NCBI RefSeq assembly: GCF_003999975.1
Contig: NZ_RJAC01000012.1
Location: 1 to 64,000 of the forward strand
From: Actinoplanes solisilvae
GTDB taxonomy: Bacteria; Actinomycetota; Actinomycetes; Mycobacteriales; Micromonosporaceae
DNA length: 64,000 nucleotides
Direction of reading: 5' to 3'
Of the stretch, positions 43,445-52,488 are shown piece after piece; within the stretch, counting starts at the first letter, position 1, and each line of letters opens with the position of its first letter. The notes beneath the pieces are model-generated. The model did no database searches, was not told where the DNA came from, and saw only the letters and a program-made list of their open reading frames with translations. The translations under genes were made by a program, and so were the position numbers.

Positions 43445-45568
43445 ATGGCAACTGGTGGGGTGGCGAGGCTCGTCTGCGGCCGGTGGTCGAAATGGGTCGT
43501 CCTCGCGCTGTGGATCGTCGTGCTGGCGCTGGCCGGCCCGCTCGCGGGCAAACTGACCAGCGTCCAGAAGAACGACAATTCGGCATGGCTGCCCGGCGGG
43601 GCGGAGTCGACGCAGGTCGTCGACCTCCAGCGGCAGTTCCAGCCCGACGACATCGCGCCCGCGATCATCGTCTACGAGCAGCCCGGTGGTGTCACCGACG
43701 CCCTGCGGGCCAAGGCCGCCTCCGACGCGCGGGCCTTCGCCGGCGTCCAAGACGTCACCGGTCAAGTGGTCGGGCCGATCGAGTCGCAGGACAAGGCCGC
43801 GATCCAGACCATCGTGCCGGTCCGCATCTCCGACGAGGGCTGGGAAGCGCTGCCCGGCATCGCCGACAGCATCAAGGGCATCGCCGAGGCCAACGCGCCG
43901 CCCGGCGTCCAGGTCTTCCTGGCCGGCCCGGTCGCGGTCGCGGCCGACTCGGCCGGCGCCTTCGAGGGCATCGACGGCACCCTGCTCTACACGACCCTGC
44001 TCATCGTCGCGATCATCCTGCTGATCACCTATCGCAGCCCCGTCCTCTGGATTTTGCCGATCGCGGTCGCCGGGGTGGCGCTGGCCAGCTCCCAAGGCCT
44101 GATCTACCTGCTCGCCAAACACGCCGGCCTGGTGGTCAACGCGCAGAGCGCCGGCATCCTCACCGTGCTGGTCTTCGGCGCCGGCACCGACTACGCGCTC
44201 CTGCTGGTCGCGCGCTACCGCGAAGAACTGCGCCGCCACGACGACCGGCACGAGGCCATGCAGTTCGCCCTGCACCGGGCCGGCCCGGCGATCATCGCGA
44301 GCGGCGCCACCGTGGCGATCGGCATGTCCTGCCTGGCCCTGGCCGAGCTGAACTCGACCCGTGGGCTCGGCCCGGTCGCCGCCATCGGCGTGGTCGTCGG
44401 CCTGGCCGCCATGGTCACCCTGCTCCCGGCCCTGCTGGTGATCTTCGGCCGCTGGCTGTTCTGGCCGGTCCGCCCCAAGTTCGGCACTCCCGAGCCGACC
44501 ACGACCGGTTTCTGGGCCCGGCTGGGCGGCCGCATCGCCCGCCACCCGCGCCGCGTCTGGATCACCACCTCGGTCGTGCTCGGCGCGATGGCCCTGGGCC
44601 TGCTCCAGCTCAACGCGACCGGGCTCAGCCAGGCCGACCAGTTCACCACCGAACAGCCGTCGACCGTCGCCGAACAGGCCCTCGCCCGGCACTTCCCGGC
44701 CGGCGGCGGCCAGCCCGTCACGGTCATCGCCAACGCGGCGAGCGCCGCGCAGGTGCGGCAGACCTTCGCCGCGGTCCCCGGCATCACCGAGGTCACCGAA
44801 CCGGTGGTCCGCGGAAACCTCGCCCTCATCGACGGAACGCTGTCCGAGGCCCCCGACAGCAAGGCCGCGCAGCAGACCGTCGAACGCGTCCGCGACGCGG
44901 TGCACGCCGTGCCCGGCGCCGATGCCAAGGTCGGCGGCGGCACCGCGATCATCCTCGACATCAACAACGCCAACGACCACGACAACCGGCTGATCATCCC
45001 GCTGGTGCTGCTGGTCGTGCTCGTGATCCTCGGGCTGCTGCTGCGGGCGATCGTGGCGCCGCTGATCCTGATCGCGACGGTCGTGCTCTCCTTCGCCGCC
45101 GCGCTGGGCATCAGCACGCTCGTCTTCCGGCACATCTTCGGCTTCCCGGCCGAGGACACGTCGTTCCCCCTGTTCGTCTTCGTGTTCCTGGTCGCCTTGG
45201 GCATCGACTACAACATCTTCCTGATGACCCGGGTGCGCGAGGAGGCCCACCAGCACGGCACCCGGCGCGGCGCCGTCGTCGGCCTGGCCGCCACCGGTGG
45301 CGTGATCACCTCGGCCGGCATCGTGCTGGCCGGCACGTTCGGGGCGCTGGCCAGCCTGCCACTGGTCGCGTTCGTCGAGATCGGGTTCGCGGTGGCCTTC
45401 GGCGTCCTGCTCGACACGATCATCGTGCGCTCGGTGCTGGTCACCGCGCTCAACCTCGACATCGGCCGGCACATGTGGTGGCCGAGCAGACTGGCCCGCA
45501 AACACGACGACCCGACCGACAAACCGGGGGAGCCGTTGTCATCATCTGAACCCGAACTTACGCACTGA
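43445..45568 (+). CDS. MMPL-family RND-type transporter
   Basis: 707 aa from ATG 43445 (GGGGGATCGG upstream). Two MMPL repeats, each with one helix, a large extracellular loop and five helices; GAGTDYALLLVARYREEL (TM4 of the first half) and LGIDYNIFLMTRVREEA of the second are the proton-relay signatures. MMPL proteins export lipids or drugs. No associated lipid synthase or TetR gene; followed by an alcohol dehydrogenase on the same strand. Confidence 0.93.
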   Translation: MATGGVARLVCGRWSKWVVLALWIVVLALAGPLAGKLTSVQKNDNSAWLPGGAESTQVVDLQRQFQPDDIAPAIIVYEQPGGVTDALRAKAASDARAFAGVQDVTGQVVGPIESQDKAAIQTIVPVRISDEGWEALPGIADSIKGIAEANAPPGVQVFLAGPVAVAADSAGAFEGIDGTLLYTTLLIVAIILLITYRSPVLWILPIAVAGVALASSQGLIYLLAKHAGLVVNAQSAGILTVLVFGAGTDYALLLVARYREELRRHDDRHEAMQFALHRAGPAIIASGATVAIGMSCLALAELNSTRGLGPVAAIGVVVGLAAMVTLLPALLVIFGRWLFWPVRPKFGTPEPTTTGFWARLGGRIARHPRRVWITTSVVLGAMALGLLQLNATGLSQADQFTTEQPSTVAEQALARHFPAGGGQPVTVIANAASAAQVRQTFAAVPGITEVTEPVVRGNLALIDGTLSEAPDSKAAQQTVERVRDAVHAVPGADAKVGGGTAIILDINNANDHDNRLIIPLVLLVVLVILGLLLRAIVAPLILIATVVLSFAAALGISTLVFRHIFGFPAEDTSFPLFVFVFLVALGIDYNIFLMTRVREEAHQHGTRRGAVVGLAATGGVITSAGIVLAGTFGALASLPLVAFVEIGFAVAFGVLLDTIIVRSVLVTALNLDIGRHMWWPSRLARKHDDPTDKPGEPLSSSEPELTH

Positions 45569-45641
45569 GCACGCTCCTGCGCAGGCTGCCGGTGGGCCGT
45601 GGAACCCGCGACCCACCGGCAGACGCGAGGAGGCGAAGCCG

Positions 45642-46640
45642 ATGAAGGCTGTCCGAGTGCACTCCTACGGCAAACGACCGTCGATCGACGAGGTGCCCGA
45701 GCCCAAGGTGACCGGACCGCTCGACGTGCTGGTGCAGGTCGGCGCGGCCGGGTTGTGCCGCACCGACCTGCACATCATCGAGGGGCAGTGGGCCGAGAAG
45801 TCCGGCGTGCAGCTGCCGTACGTGATCGGGCACGAGAACGCCGGGTGGGTGCGCGAGGTCGGCAGCGCGGTCACGAACGTGGCCCCCGGCGACGCGGTCA
45901 TCCTGCACCCGCTGGTGACCTGCGGCCTGTGCCGTCCCTGCCGCTCCGGCGACGACGTGCACTGCGAGAACTCCCGCTTCCCGGGCATCGACAGCGACGG
46001 CGGGATGGCCGAATATCTGCTGACCAGCGCCCGCTCGGTGGTGAAACTGGCCGACGGCCTCGAACCGGCGGCGGTGGCCGCGCTCGCCGACGCGGGGCTG
46101 ACCGCCTACCACGCCGTACGGAAGGCGGTGCCGTTGCTCTACCCGGGCCGGACCTGCGTGGTGATCGGGGCGGGCGGGCTCGGCCACATCGGCATCCAGT
46201 GCCTGGTCGCCATGACCGCGGCCGAGGTCGTCGTGATCGACCCCAACGAGAAGGCCCGTGAACTGGCCCGCGAGCTGGGCGCCCACGAGGTTGTCGCGAA
46301 CGGGGACGAACTGACCGACAGTGCCGACGTGGTGCTCGACTTCGTCGGCGAACAGGGCGCGGAGAAGCTCGGGCTCACGATGACCCGGCGGGCCGGAAGC
46401 TACTACGTGATCGGCTACGGCGGCACGGTGAACATCCCGACCATCGACCTGATCTCCACCGAACGCAACATCATCGGCAACCTGGTCGGCTCGTACAACG
46501 ACCTCGACGAGCTGATGACCCTCGCCGCCCAGGGCAAGGTCACGCTGCACACCCGCACGTATCCGCTGACCGCGGTGAACGAGGCGATGGACGACCTGGA
46601 AGCCGGGCGACTGCAGGGCCGCGGAATCCTCGTGCCGTAG
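45642..46640 (+). CDS. Zinc-dependent NAD-linked alcohol dehydrogenase
   Basis: 332 aa from ATG 45642 (GAGGAGG upstream). Catalytic zinc motif GLCRTDLHIIEG (Cys near 39) and GHENAG (His near 64); structural zinc Cys in CGLCRPCRSGDDVHC; Rossmann motif VIGAGGLGHIGIQ near 178. A short-chain aldehyde/alcohol enzyme similar to NAD-dependent ADHs of actinomycetes. Independent of the MMPL gene (73-bp gap with a hairpin). Confidence 0.9.
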   Translation: MKAVRVHSYGKRPSIDEVPEPKVTGPLDVLVQVGAAGLCRTDLHIIEGQWAEKSGVQLPYVIGHENAGWVREVGSAVTNVAPGDAVILHPLVTCGLCRPCRSGDDVHCENSRFPGIDSDGGMAEYLLTSARSVVKLADGLEPAAVAALADAGLTAYHAVRKAVPLLYPGRTCVVIGAGGLGHIGIQCLVAMTAAEVVVIDPNEKARELARELGAHEVVANGDELTDSADVVLDFVGEQGAEKLGLTMTRRAGSYYVIGYGGTVNIPTIDLISTERNIIGNLVGSYNDLDELMTLAAQGKVTLHTRTYPLTAVNEAMDDLEAGRLQGRGILVP

Positions 46641-46714
46641 CCCTCTCACCAGCCCTACCCCTCCCACCCAGGGGGCCGGCCTGAGAGTAGGGCGGCGGGA
46701 GCGGACAAATCGAC

Positions 46715-46723
46715 TTATCCACA
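46715..46723 (+). other. Perfect consensus DnaA box
   Basis: TTATCCACA lies in the short intergenic region between convergent genes (46641-46752). Isolated, so an origin role is not suggested. Confidence 0.3.
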
Positions 46724-46752
46724 GGGAGGCGGGGGTGATGCCCCTGACAACT

Positions 46753-47535
46753 TCAGAGGAGGCGGCCGGTTCTGGTGGCGGTGGAGAGGGCTATCGCCCG
46801 GGTGGCCCGGACGGCGCCGAGGCGTACGGCTCGTTCGACGGAGCGGCGGTCGTCGCGCAGGCGGGTGGTCGGCATGGAGACGGCGACGGCGCCCACGAAG
46901 CGGCCGACGGCGTCCGTGACCGGGGCGGCCATGCAGGTCAGGCCGTCCTGGAACTCGTCGACCTCGACGGCCAGGCCGGTCTCGCGCACCTGGCGCAGCT
47001 GGCGCGTCAGCAGGCTTCGGTCGATGACCGTCGCGGCGGTCACGGCCGGCGTTCCGGTGTGTTCCAGCAGGGTCTCGCGGTCGTCGACCGGCAGCCGGGA
47101 CAGCATCAGCTTGCCGAACGCCGTCGCGTGCGGCGCCTGATGGAAGCCGACCGCCAGCGGCCGGATGCGTGGGTGGGCCGGGCACTCGGCCACGTGCGCG
47201 ACGATCATCTCGGCGTCGCGCAGGGTGGCGTAGTAGGACGCGGCCTGCGCCTCGCGGTGCACCACCGACGTCACCCGCCGCACCTCGGGCGGGGCCTCGA
47301 TCTGCCGGTGCAGTCCACGCGCCAGGTCATCGACGCGGTGCCCCAGGGCGTACGCCCGCTCCTCGGTCAGATGGACCAGATAGCCTCCGCTGACCAGGGT
47401 CGTGAGCAGATGATAGGTGGTCGGCAGGGTGAGGCCGAGCGCGGCGGCGATCTGTTTGGCCTGCACCGGGCCGGGTGCGGCGGCGATGTGGTCGAGCACG
47501 CGCATCGCCCGCTCGACGGATTGAAGAACCGTCAT
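46753..47535 (-). CDS. IclR-family regulator
   Basis: 260 aa from ATG 47535. N-terminal winged helix: LQSVERAMRVLDHIA and QIAAALGLTLPTTYHLLTTLVSGGYL; C-terminal IclR effector domain with HATAFGKLMLSRLP and GLTCMAAPVTDAVGRFVGAVAVS. Divergent from the ABM monooxygenase (71 bp), which it probably controls, likely in an aromatic-compound pathway. Confidence 0.9.
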   Translation of the reverse strand: MTVLQSVERAMRVLDHIAAAPGPVQAKQIAAALGLTLPTTYHLLTTLVSGGYLVHLTEERAYALGHRVDDLARGLHRQIEAPPEVRRVTSVVHREAQAASYYATLRDAEMIVAHVAECPAHPRIRPLAVGFHQAPHATAFGKLMLSRLPVDDRETLLEHTGTPAVTAATVIDRSLLTRQLRQVRETGLAVEVDEFQDGLTCMAAPVTDAVGRFVGAVAVSMPTTRLRDDRRSVERAVRLGAVRATRAIALSTATRTGRLL

Positions 47536-47606
47536 GCTCCTCAGCGTGCTGGCCGGGCGAGGATAGACGGAACGCCATTCACCATTTGCGCGAAAGGGAA
47601 GCCCCG

Positions 47607-47930
47607 ATGATCTTTATTACCGCCAAGTTCCCGATCAAGCCAGAGTTCGCGGACAAGTGGCCCGAGATCGCCGGCTCGTTCACCGCGGCGACCCGGGCCG
47701 AGGAAGGCTGTCTGTGGTTCGACTGGTCCCGCAGCCTCGACGACCCGACCGAATATGTGCTGGTCGAGGCCTTCCGGGACGGCGACGCCGGTGCCGCGCA
47801 CGTCGGATCGGCCCATTTCAAGCAGGCCCAGCAGGACCTGCCGCGTTATCTGCGGGCCACGCCCAAGATCGTGAGCCAGTCGGTCGACCAGGACGACTGG
47901 TCCGAGCTGGGCGAGTTGGCCGTCAAATAA
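47607..47930 (+). CDS. Antibiotic-biosynthesis-monooxygenase-domain (ABM) quinol monooxygenase
   Basis: 107 aa from ATG 47607 (AAAGGGA upstream). Ferredoxin-like ABM fold: IFITAKFPIKPEFADKWPE, TRAEEGCLWFDWSRSLDDPTEYVLVEAF and the HVGSAHFKQAQ helix. Cofactor-free enzymes of this kind oxidise quinols or anthrones. Controlled most likely by the divergent IclR. Confidence 0.85.
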   Translation: MIFITAKFPIKPEFADKWPEIAGSFTAATRAEEGCLWFDWSRSLDDPTEYVLVEAFRDGDAGAAHVGSAHFKQAQQDLPRYLRATPKIVSQSVDQDDWSELGELAVK

Positions 47931-48002
47931 CGCCCGTCCGGAGGTGCACCGCACTTGAGCCTCGTTCCTACCGTGGATCCCTCAGGATCCAGGAGGAGAT
48001 TC

Positions 48003-50207
48003 GTGCGTGTGGCCCTGGCCGCGGTCGTGGCGGCCGTGCTCCTGGCGACAGTCGGCGTCGTCGCCTGGTCGCTGCGCTCCCCGGCGACCGTCGCCGAGAT
48101 CAGCGCGGCCTCGGGCGGCACGATCACCACCCCGTCGGGGGTTTCTGTCCGGTTCGAGCCGGGAGCGCTCAGCCGCGACACCGAGGTGCGCATCGCGCCC
48201 CGCCCGAGCATCTCCGCGCCGCCGGGGCTGACCTGGATCACCGAGCCGGTCGACATCGCACTCGGCGACGCGGAGCTGCGCACCTCGGCCACCGTCACCC
48301 TGCCCCTGACCGGCGAGAAGGCCGGCGAGAAGGCCGGCGAGAAGGCAGTCGACGCCACCGGCGACCTGGCCACGCTGGTGACACGCGACGTCGTCGGCGG
48401 CTGGAACGGCGAGGGCGGGGTGGTCGACCGCGTGGCCGGCACGATCACGGCGACCGTCGGCACCCTGTCGATCACGTCGGCCGGCCGTACGGTGGTGCGG
48501 GGTCCTGATCTTCTGGCCGGCTCGGGCGCCCACGACGCGACCGGTCCCGACTGCGGCACCACCCGCTCGGACCGCTGGACCGTCCATGCCGAGGGCGACG
48601 TCGTGCGTACGTGCGTGGCCGCGGGCGCCGCCGACCGGGCGGCCCTGATGCGGATGACCAGCAACCGCGCGTCCGGCCAGTTCGCCGAGCTGGGCGACTA
48701 TCCGCCGATGCGGGTGACCCCGGCGGGCCCGCCGACCGTGGCCGGCACGGTGTGGCGCCGGCTGGCCGAGTCCGACCGCGACCACACGTTCCTGCCCGGC
48801 AACGGCTCGCTCGACCTGGCGCTTCCGGGCGGCTACGCGACCGTCGATTTCGCGCTGCGGGGCGGTCTCGACGTGGCGACGGCCGAATACGTCGTCGAGG
48901 TCATGAGCGACGCGTACGTCCCCCCGCCCGTGACGGTCAAAGCCGTCCGCTGCGCACTGACCGTCAAGACCGACCGTGTGCAGACCTGCGTCACCGACGC
49001 GCTGGCGGGCTGGCCGGTCCCGCCCGAGGGCCCCGAAGAGCTCGCGAAGCAGCAGCGCGGCGCCGTCACTCGCGCTGTCGTCACCGCGATCCGCGGCCTG
49101 CCCTCCGTACTCGAAGCTCTTGGTCGAGGTGACGCCCTCGACGCGGGGGAGAGGCAGGTCGTCGCCGACCGCAGCCCGGTCATCCCGCAGAAGGCGCTCA
49201 ACGAGCCCGGCGGCGCCATCCCGGCCGCGGTGATCAACACCCAGGAGCGCCTGTACGCCGCCGCGCGCCGCGACGACCTCGTCGGCGCTCTGCCCGCCGC
49301 CGGTCTTGTGTTCACCAACACCAGCCTGGACGGCGAGCAGGTCACCGAGGCGGTCGCCGCCCTGGTCACGACGCCGCCGTTGCGCTGGCCGTGCGACGAG
49401 ACCGCCCGCGACGGCTTCGTCTACGGGCTGGCCGACCCCAACCTGCTCACCTATCCGGCCCGGCTGACCGACATGGGCGTGCCGCCCGAGGACGTGGGCA
49501 TCGTTCGCCAGACGGCCGCGCTCGGCCGCAACTACCGCCTGTGCGTCGCGATGGACGGCACGTGGACGTCGCTCACCCACAACCTGCCGCCCGGCGACTT
49601 CCCGGCCGCGGCCGCCACCGGTCTGGCGCGGCTCGGCGGCACGCGGTGCGGTAGCGCCGTGAACGCGTTCCTGCCACCCGACTCGCTCTGCCGCAGCGCC
49701 GTCCGCACCGACCTCGACGGCGACGGGAAGGCCGACACGCTGCTGCTCTATCGCCGCGATGACCGCTGGACGGCCCGCGCGGTGTTGGCCGCTGGACGAG
49801 TGTCGGATCTCGCGCTGCTGTTGAGCCGCGACGAGAACCCGTCCGTGCTGGCCGATCTCGACCTCGACGGCGAACCGGGGGAGGAGGTCGCGCTGGGCAC
49901 GGGAGGCACTTTCCGCCTGCTGTCGCTGACCTCCGACGGCCTTGTGCTGATCAGCCCCGCGTTCACCGTGAGCACCTCACCGACGTACACCTCGGGGATG
50001 GGCTGTTCGGATGTGAACGGCGACGGCAAGCCCGAACTCGTCGAGGGCGGCGCCGCTCTGGACCGCGCCGGAGCCCGCACGACCGAGATCCGCTGGACCT
50101 GGAACGGCAAACGGCTCGAGCGCGGCGAGACGACCGTGCGGCAGATCGACCGGTTCACTCCCGGCCCGCCCTACCGGGGCGTCACCTGCTCCTGGCGTAC
50201 GGGCTGA
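48003..50207 (+). CDS. Large secreted or membrane-anchored protein with ZU5-like and VCBS-like segments
   Basis: 734 aa from GTG 48003, chosen for AGGAGGAG 6 nt upstream (the frame opens at 47955). A signal anchor lies at residues 5-28. The next part (GGTITTPSGVSVRFEPGALS, then EVRIAP) resembles ZU5-type beta domains. It contains a triple GEKA repeat near residue 105. The C-terminus has Ca-loop repeats DLDGDGKADTLLLY, DLDLDGEPGEEVAL and DVNGDGKPELVEGG, as in FG-GAP/VCBS propellers. Function unknown; probably an extracellular adhesin-like or surface protein. Confidence 0.7.
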   Translation: MRVALAAVVAAVLLATVGVVAWSLRSPATVAEISAASGGTITTPSGVSVRFEPGALSRDTEVRIAPRPSISAPPGLTWITEPVDIALGDAELRTSATVTLPLTGEKAGEKAGEKAVDATGDLATLVTRDVVGGWNGEGGVVDRVAGTITATVGTLSITSAGRTVVRGPDLLAGSGAHDATGPDCGTTRSDRWTVHAEGDVVRTCVAAGAADRAALMRMTSNRASGQFAELGDYPPMRVTPAGPPTVAGTVWRRLAESDRDHTFLPGNGSLDLALPGGYATVDFALRGGLDVATAEYVVEVMSDAYVPPPVTVKAVRCALTVKTDRVQTCVTDALAGWPVPPEGPEELAKQQRGAVTRAVVTAIRGLPSVLEALGRGDALDAGERQVVADRSPVIPQKALNEPGGAIPAAVINTQERLYAAARRDDLVGALPAAGLVFTNTSLDGEQVTEAVAALVTTPPLRWPCDETARDGFVYGLADPNLLTYPARLTDMGVPPEDVGIVRQTAALGRNYRLCVAMDGTWTSLTHNLPPGDFPAAAATGLARLGGTRCGSAVNAFLPPDSLCRSAVRTDLDGDGKADTLLLYRRDDRWTARAVLAAGRVSDLALLLSRDENPSVLADLDLDGEPGEEVALGTGGTFRLLSLTSDGLVLISPAFTVSTSPTYTSGMGCSDVNGDGKPELVEGGAALDRAGARTTEIRWTWNGKRLERGETTVRQIDRFTPGPPYRGVTCSWRTG
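48312..48347 (+). repeat. Three 12-bp tandem repeats (GEKA)
   Basis: GGCGAGAAGGCC twice, then GGCGAGAAGGCA, in frame within the secreted protein gene. Probably slippage-prone, each unit adding four residues. Confidence 0.8.
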
Positions 50208-50814
50208 GCCTGCCCCACTGCGTGACCAGGCGTTCGAGCCAGGGCGGCCCGGCGACGGCGATCGTGCCCTGCCCGGCGTACCACCGCACCACCGTGGCGA
50301 CGTCGGCCGTGACCACGCCGTCCTCGGTGAACCCCGGCGACTGTGCGCACACCTCGTTGCCGGTCGCGGCCAGCACCAGCCAGTAGTGGTTCGGCGGCCG
50401 CCGGTCGGTGATCCGGAACTCGACCACGATCCGCGCCCGCGGCAGCCCGTCCGGGTCGATCATGCGCGCCATCGTCCACAGTGCGAGATAGGGGTCCTGG
50501 CGCTCCGGATCGGCCGTACGCCAGCGGGCGCCCCACCCGCCGAGCACGTCACCCACCTGGGCCAGCTCGCGTCCGCTGTCGGTCAGCCGGTAGGAGGTGG
50601 CGCGGCCGGCCCGCTCCCGGCGAACCACCCCGGCCCGCTCGAGCAGGCGCAGCCGCTGGGAGAGGACGCTGCGCGGCAGGCCGGGCGCGCCCTCGAGGAT
50701 CTCGGTGTACCGCTCGCAGCCGAGATCGAGATTCCGGATGATGATCGGCGTCCACCGCTCGGCGTAGACCTCGGCGGCCAACGCGATCGGGCAGTACTGT
50801 CCGTAGCCCCGCAC
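50182..50814 (-). CDS. HxlR-family regulator with SCP2-like C-terminal domain
   Basis: 210 aa from GTG 50814 (MRGYGQYCPIALAAEVYAER). Winged helix with the HxlR pattern: CPIALAAEVYAERWTPIII, GLPRSVLSQRLRLLERAGVV and YRLTDSGREL. The conserved early Cys may sense reactive species. The last ~100 residues resemble the SCP2/alkyl-binding fold. It overlaps the end of the convergent secreted-protein gene by 26 bp and is divergent from the methyltransferase. Confidence 0.85.
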   Translation of the reverse strand: MRGYGQYCPIALAAEVYAERWTPIIIRNLDLGCERYTEILEGAPGLPRSVLSQRLRLLERAGVVRRERAGRATSYRLTDSGRELAQVGDVLGGWGARWRTADPERQDPYLALWTMARMIDPDGLPRARIVVEFRITDRRPPNHYWLVLAATGNEVCAQSPGFTEDGVVTADVATVVRWYAGQGTIAVAGPPWLERLVTQWGRLSPYARSR

Positions 50815-50890
50815 CCGTTCACCATGCACCGGCCGCGCAAGTACGGAAACCGGACTGTCCCTTCGGCCCGTCCGGGTGTGCCCTGAGAAC

Positions 50891-51652
50891 ATGACGTACG
50901 CACTTCCGGCCGACGCCGCCGAGTTCTACGAGTCCACGTTCGTGCCCGCCCTGTTCGCCGGCTGGGCCCGCCGCCTGATCGAAGCCGTCGCCCCCGCCGT
51001 CGACGAGACCATGCTCGACGTCGCCTGCGGCACCGGAGCCGTGGCCTGCGCCTCGACCGCCGGCCGCGTCACGGGCCTCGACCTCAACCCGGCCATGCTG
51101 GCGATCGCCCGCCGCAAACGCCCCGACCTCGACTGGCAGCTCGGCGACGCTCTCGAACTGCCGTTCGCCGACGGCGCGTTCGACGTCGTGGTCTCCCAGG
51201 CGGCGCTGATGTTCTTCCCCGACCGGGTGGGCGTGCTGCGCGAGATGGCCCGCGTCGGCGGCCGCCTCGGACTGCAGGTGCCCGGGCGGTTGGCGGCCAG
51301 CCCCGGCTACGTCGCTCTGACCGAGGTGGTGGCCCGCCACGCCGGCCCGGCGGTGGCCGCGGTGATCGGCGCCTACTTCAACGTCGGCGACCCGGCCCTG
51401 CTGACCGATCTGTGCACCCGCGCCGGCTGGCACATCGACCACTTCACCACCTGGATGAGCGCCACCCACCTGCCGACTTTGGACACCTTCCTGCACGCCG
51501 AGCTGCTCCCCGTCAGCGGCCATGTGGACGCCGCCACCCACGCCCGCATCGTCGCCGACTGCCGGGTGGTGCTGGCGCCCTACTTGGCCGCGGACGGCTC
51601 GGTCAGCGCCCCCCTGGAGGTCCAGCTGATCACCGCCCGCGAGAGGGCATAG
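50891..51652 (+). CDS. SAM-dependent class I methyltransferase
   Basis: 253 aa from ATG 50891. SAM motif I is MLDVACGTGAVA near residue 41, then GLDLNPAMLAIARRK, motif post-II FADGAFDVVVSQAALMFF and FPDRVGVLREMARV. It is of UbiE/COQ5-like Methyltransf_11 type. Substrate unknown. Confidence 0.88.
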   Translation: MTYALPADAAEFYESTFVPALFAGWARRLIEAVAPAVDETMLDVACGTGAVACASTAGRVTGLDLNPAMLAIARRKRPDLDWQLGDALELPFADGAFDVVVSQAALMFFPDRVGVLREMARVGGRLGLQVPGRLAASPGYVALTEVVARHAGPAVAAVIGAYFNVGDPALLTDLCTRAGWHIDHFTTWMSATHLPTLDTFLHAELLPVSGHVDAATHARIVADCRVVLAPYLAADGSVSAPLEVQLITARERA

Positions 51653-51857
51653 TTTCGCGTCGATCGGGCCTGGCTGGGCTGCAAATATCACGATTCCCGC
51701 AAGCAGGACGGCAAGCCGGACATCGTCTACATCGACGAGAAGGCCAAGACGCCGGTGCCGCAGCAGCAGAGCTCGGCCAACTGCGGATCCGCGCTGGCGC
51801 CGTACCCCGCTGTGATAGGAACGGGGCTCGCCGACCGTGGAGATCGTTCATGACCAA
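51653..51857 (+). pseudogene. Gene remnant: C-terminal fragment in frame with the methyltransferase stop
   Basis: Directly after the TAG the same frame stays open and reads RAWLGCKYHDSRKQDGKPDI, then VYIDEKAKTPVPQQQSSANC, ending at a TGA near 51855. It has no start codon but a protein-like composition with two Cys. It looks like the surviving tail of a lost gene rather than spacer. Confidence 0.45.
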
Positions 51858-52488
51858 GGCCGTACTGACCGCCTGTGCTCGCCTGCTCGCCGAGCGGCTG
51901 GCCGAGTTCGGGCTCGAGCGTGATGGTCACGTCTTCCGCCGGTACAGCCCGGCCGGCGACGTGGTCATCGTCGACCTGCAGTCTCACAAGGCCTTCTTCG
52001 GGGAGACCCGCTTCTACGTGAACATCGGCTTCCTGCTGGCGCCCTACTGGCAGTGGCAGGTGCACGACCGCGACCTCCCGGCGACCAGACGGCCGAACAC
52101 GTCGCACACGACCTATTTCGGCCGGGTGCGTCCGCCCGACGACGGTGACGGCACCGACCAGTGGGTCGTCGACGCGGGGGCGCAGCCCGGGCCCGTGGTC
52201 GACCGGATCGCCGCCGGCCTGCGCGAGCGGCTTCCCGTCCTGCTGCGCTGGTTCGACCGTGACTACCTGTGGCGGGCCGCGATCGGCGACTTCGAGGAAC
52301 TCGGCTACGCCACCGAACCGGCGAAGATGTGGCTGCTGGCCGAGCGCGGCACCTCGGCCGAGCTGCACCGCATCCTGTTCGAGTCGGGCCCGGACGACGA
52401 GCCCCTCGAGATCGACCGGTACATCTGGGAGTACGCCCGCCGTCGCGACGGTCAGCCGGGCGGGCTCAGCACGCCGACCGGGTCGTAG
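51850..52488 (+). CDS. DUF4304 domain protein
   Basis: 212 aa from ATG 51850 (GGAG 9 nt upstream). Pattern ALTACARLLAERLAEFGLERDGHVFRRYSPAGDVVIVDLQS, then FFGETRFYVNIGFLL, is that of the DUF4304 family (parts shown). Function unknown; several members sit beside toxin-immunity genes, but nothing here shows that. The gene tail overlaps the convergent oxidoreductase by 37 bp. Confidence 0.75.
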   Translation: MTKAVLTACARLLAERLAEFGLERDGHVFRRYSPAGDVVIVDLQSHKAFFGETRFYVNIGFLLAPYWQWQVHDRDLPATRRPNTSHTTYFGRVRPPDDGDGTDQWVVDAGAQPGPVVDRIAAGLRERLPVLLRWFDRDYLWRAAIGDFEELGYATEPAKMWLLAERGTSAELHRILFESGPDDEPLEIDRYIWEYARRRDGQPGGLSTPTGS

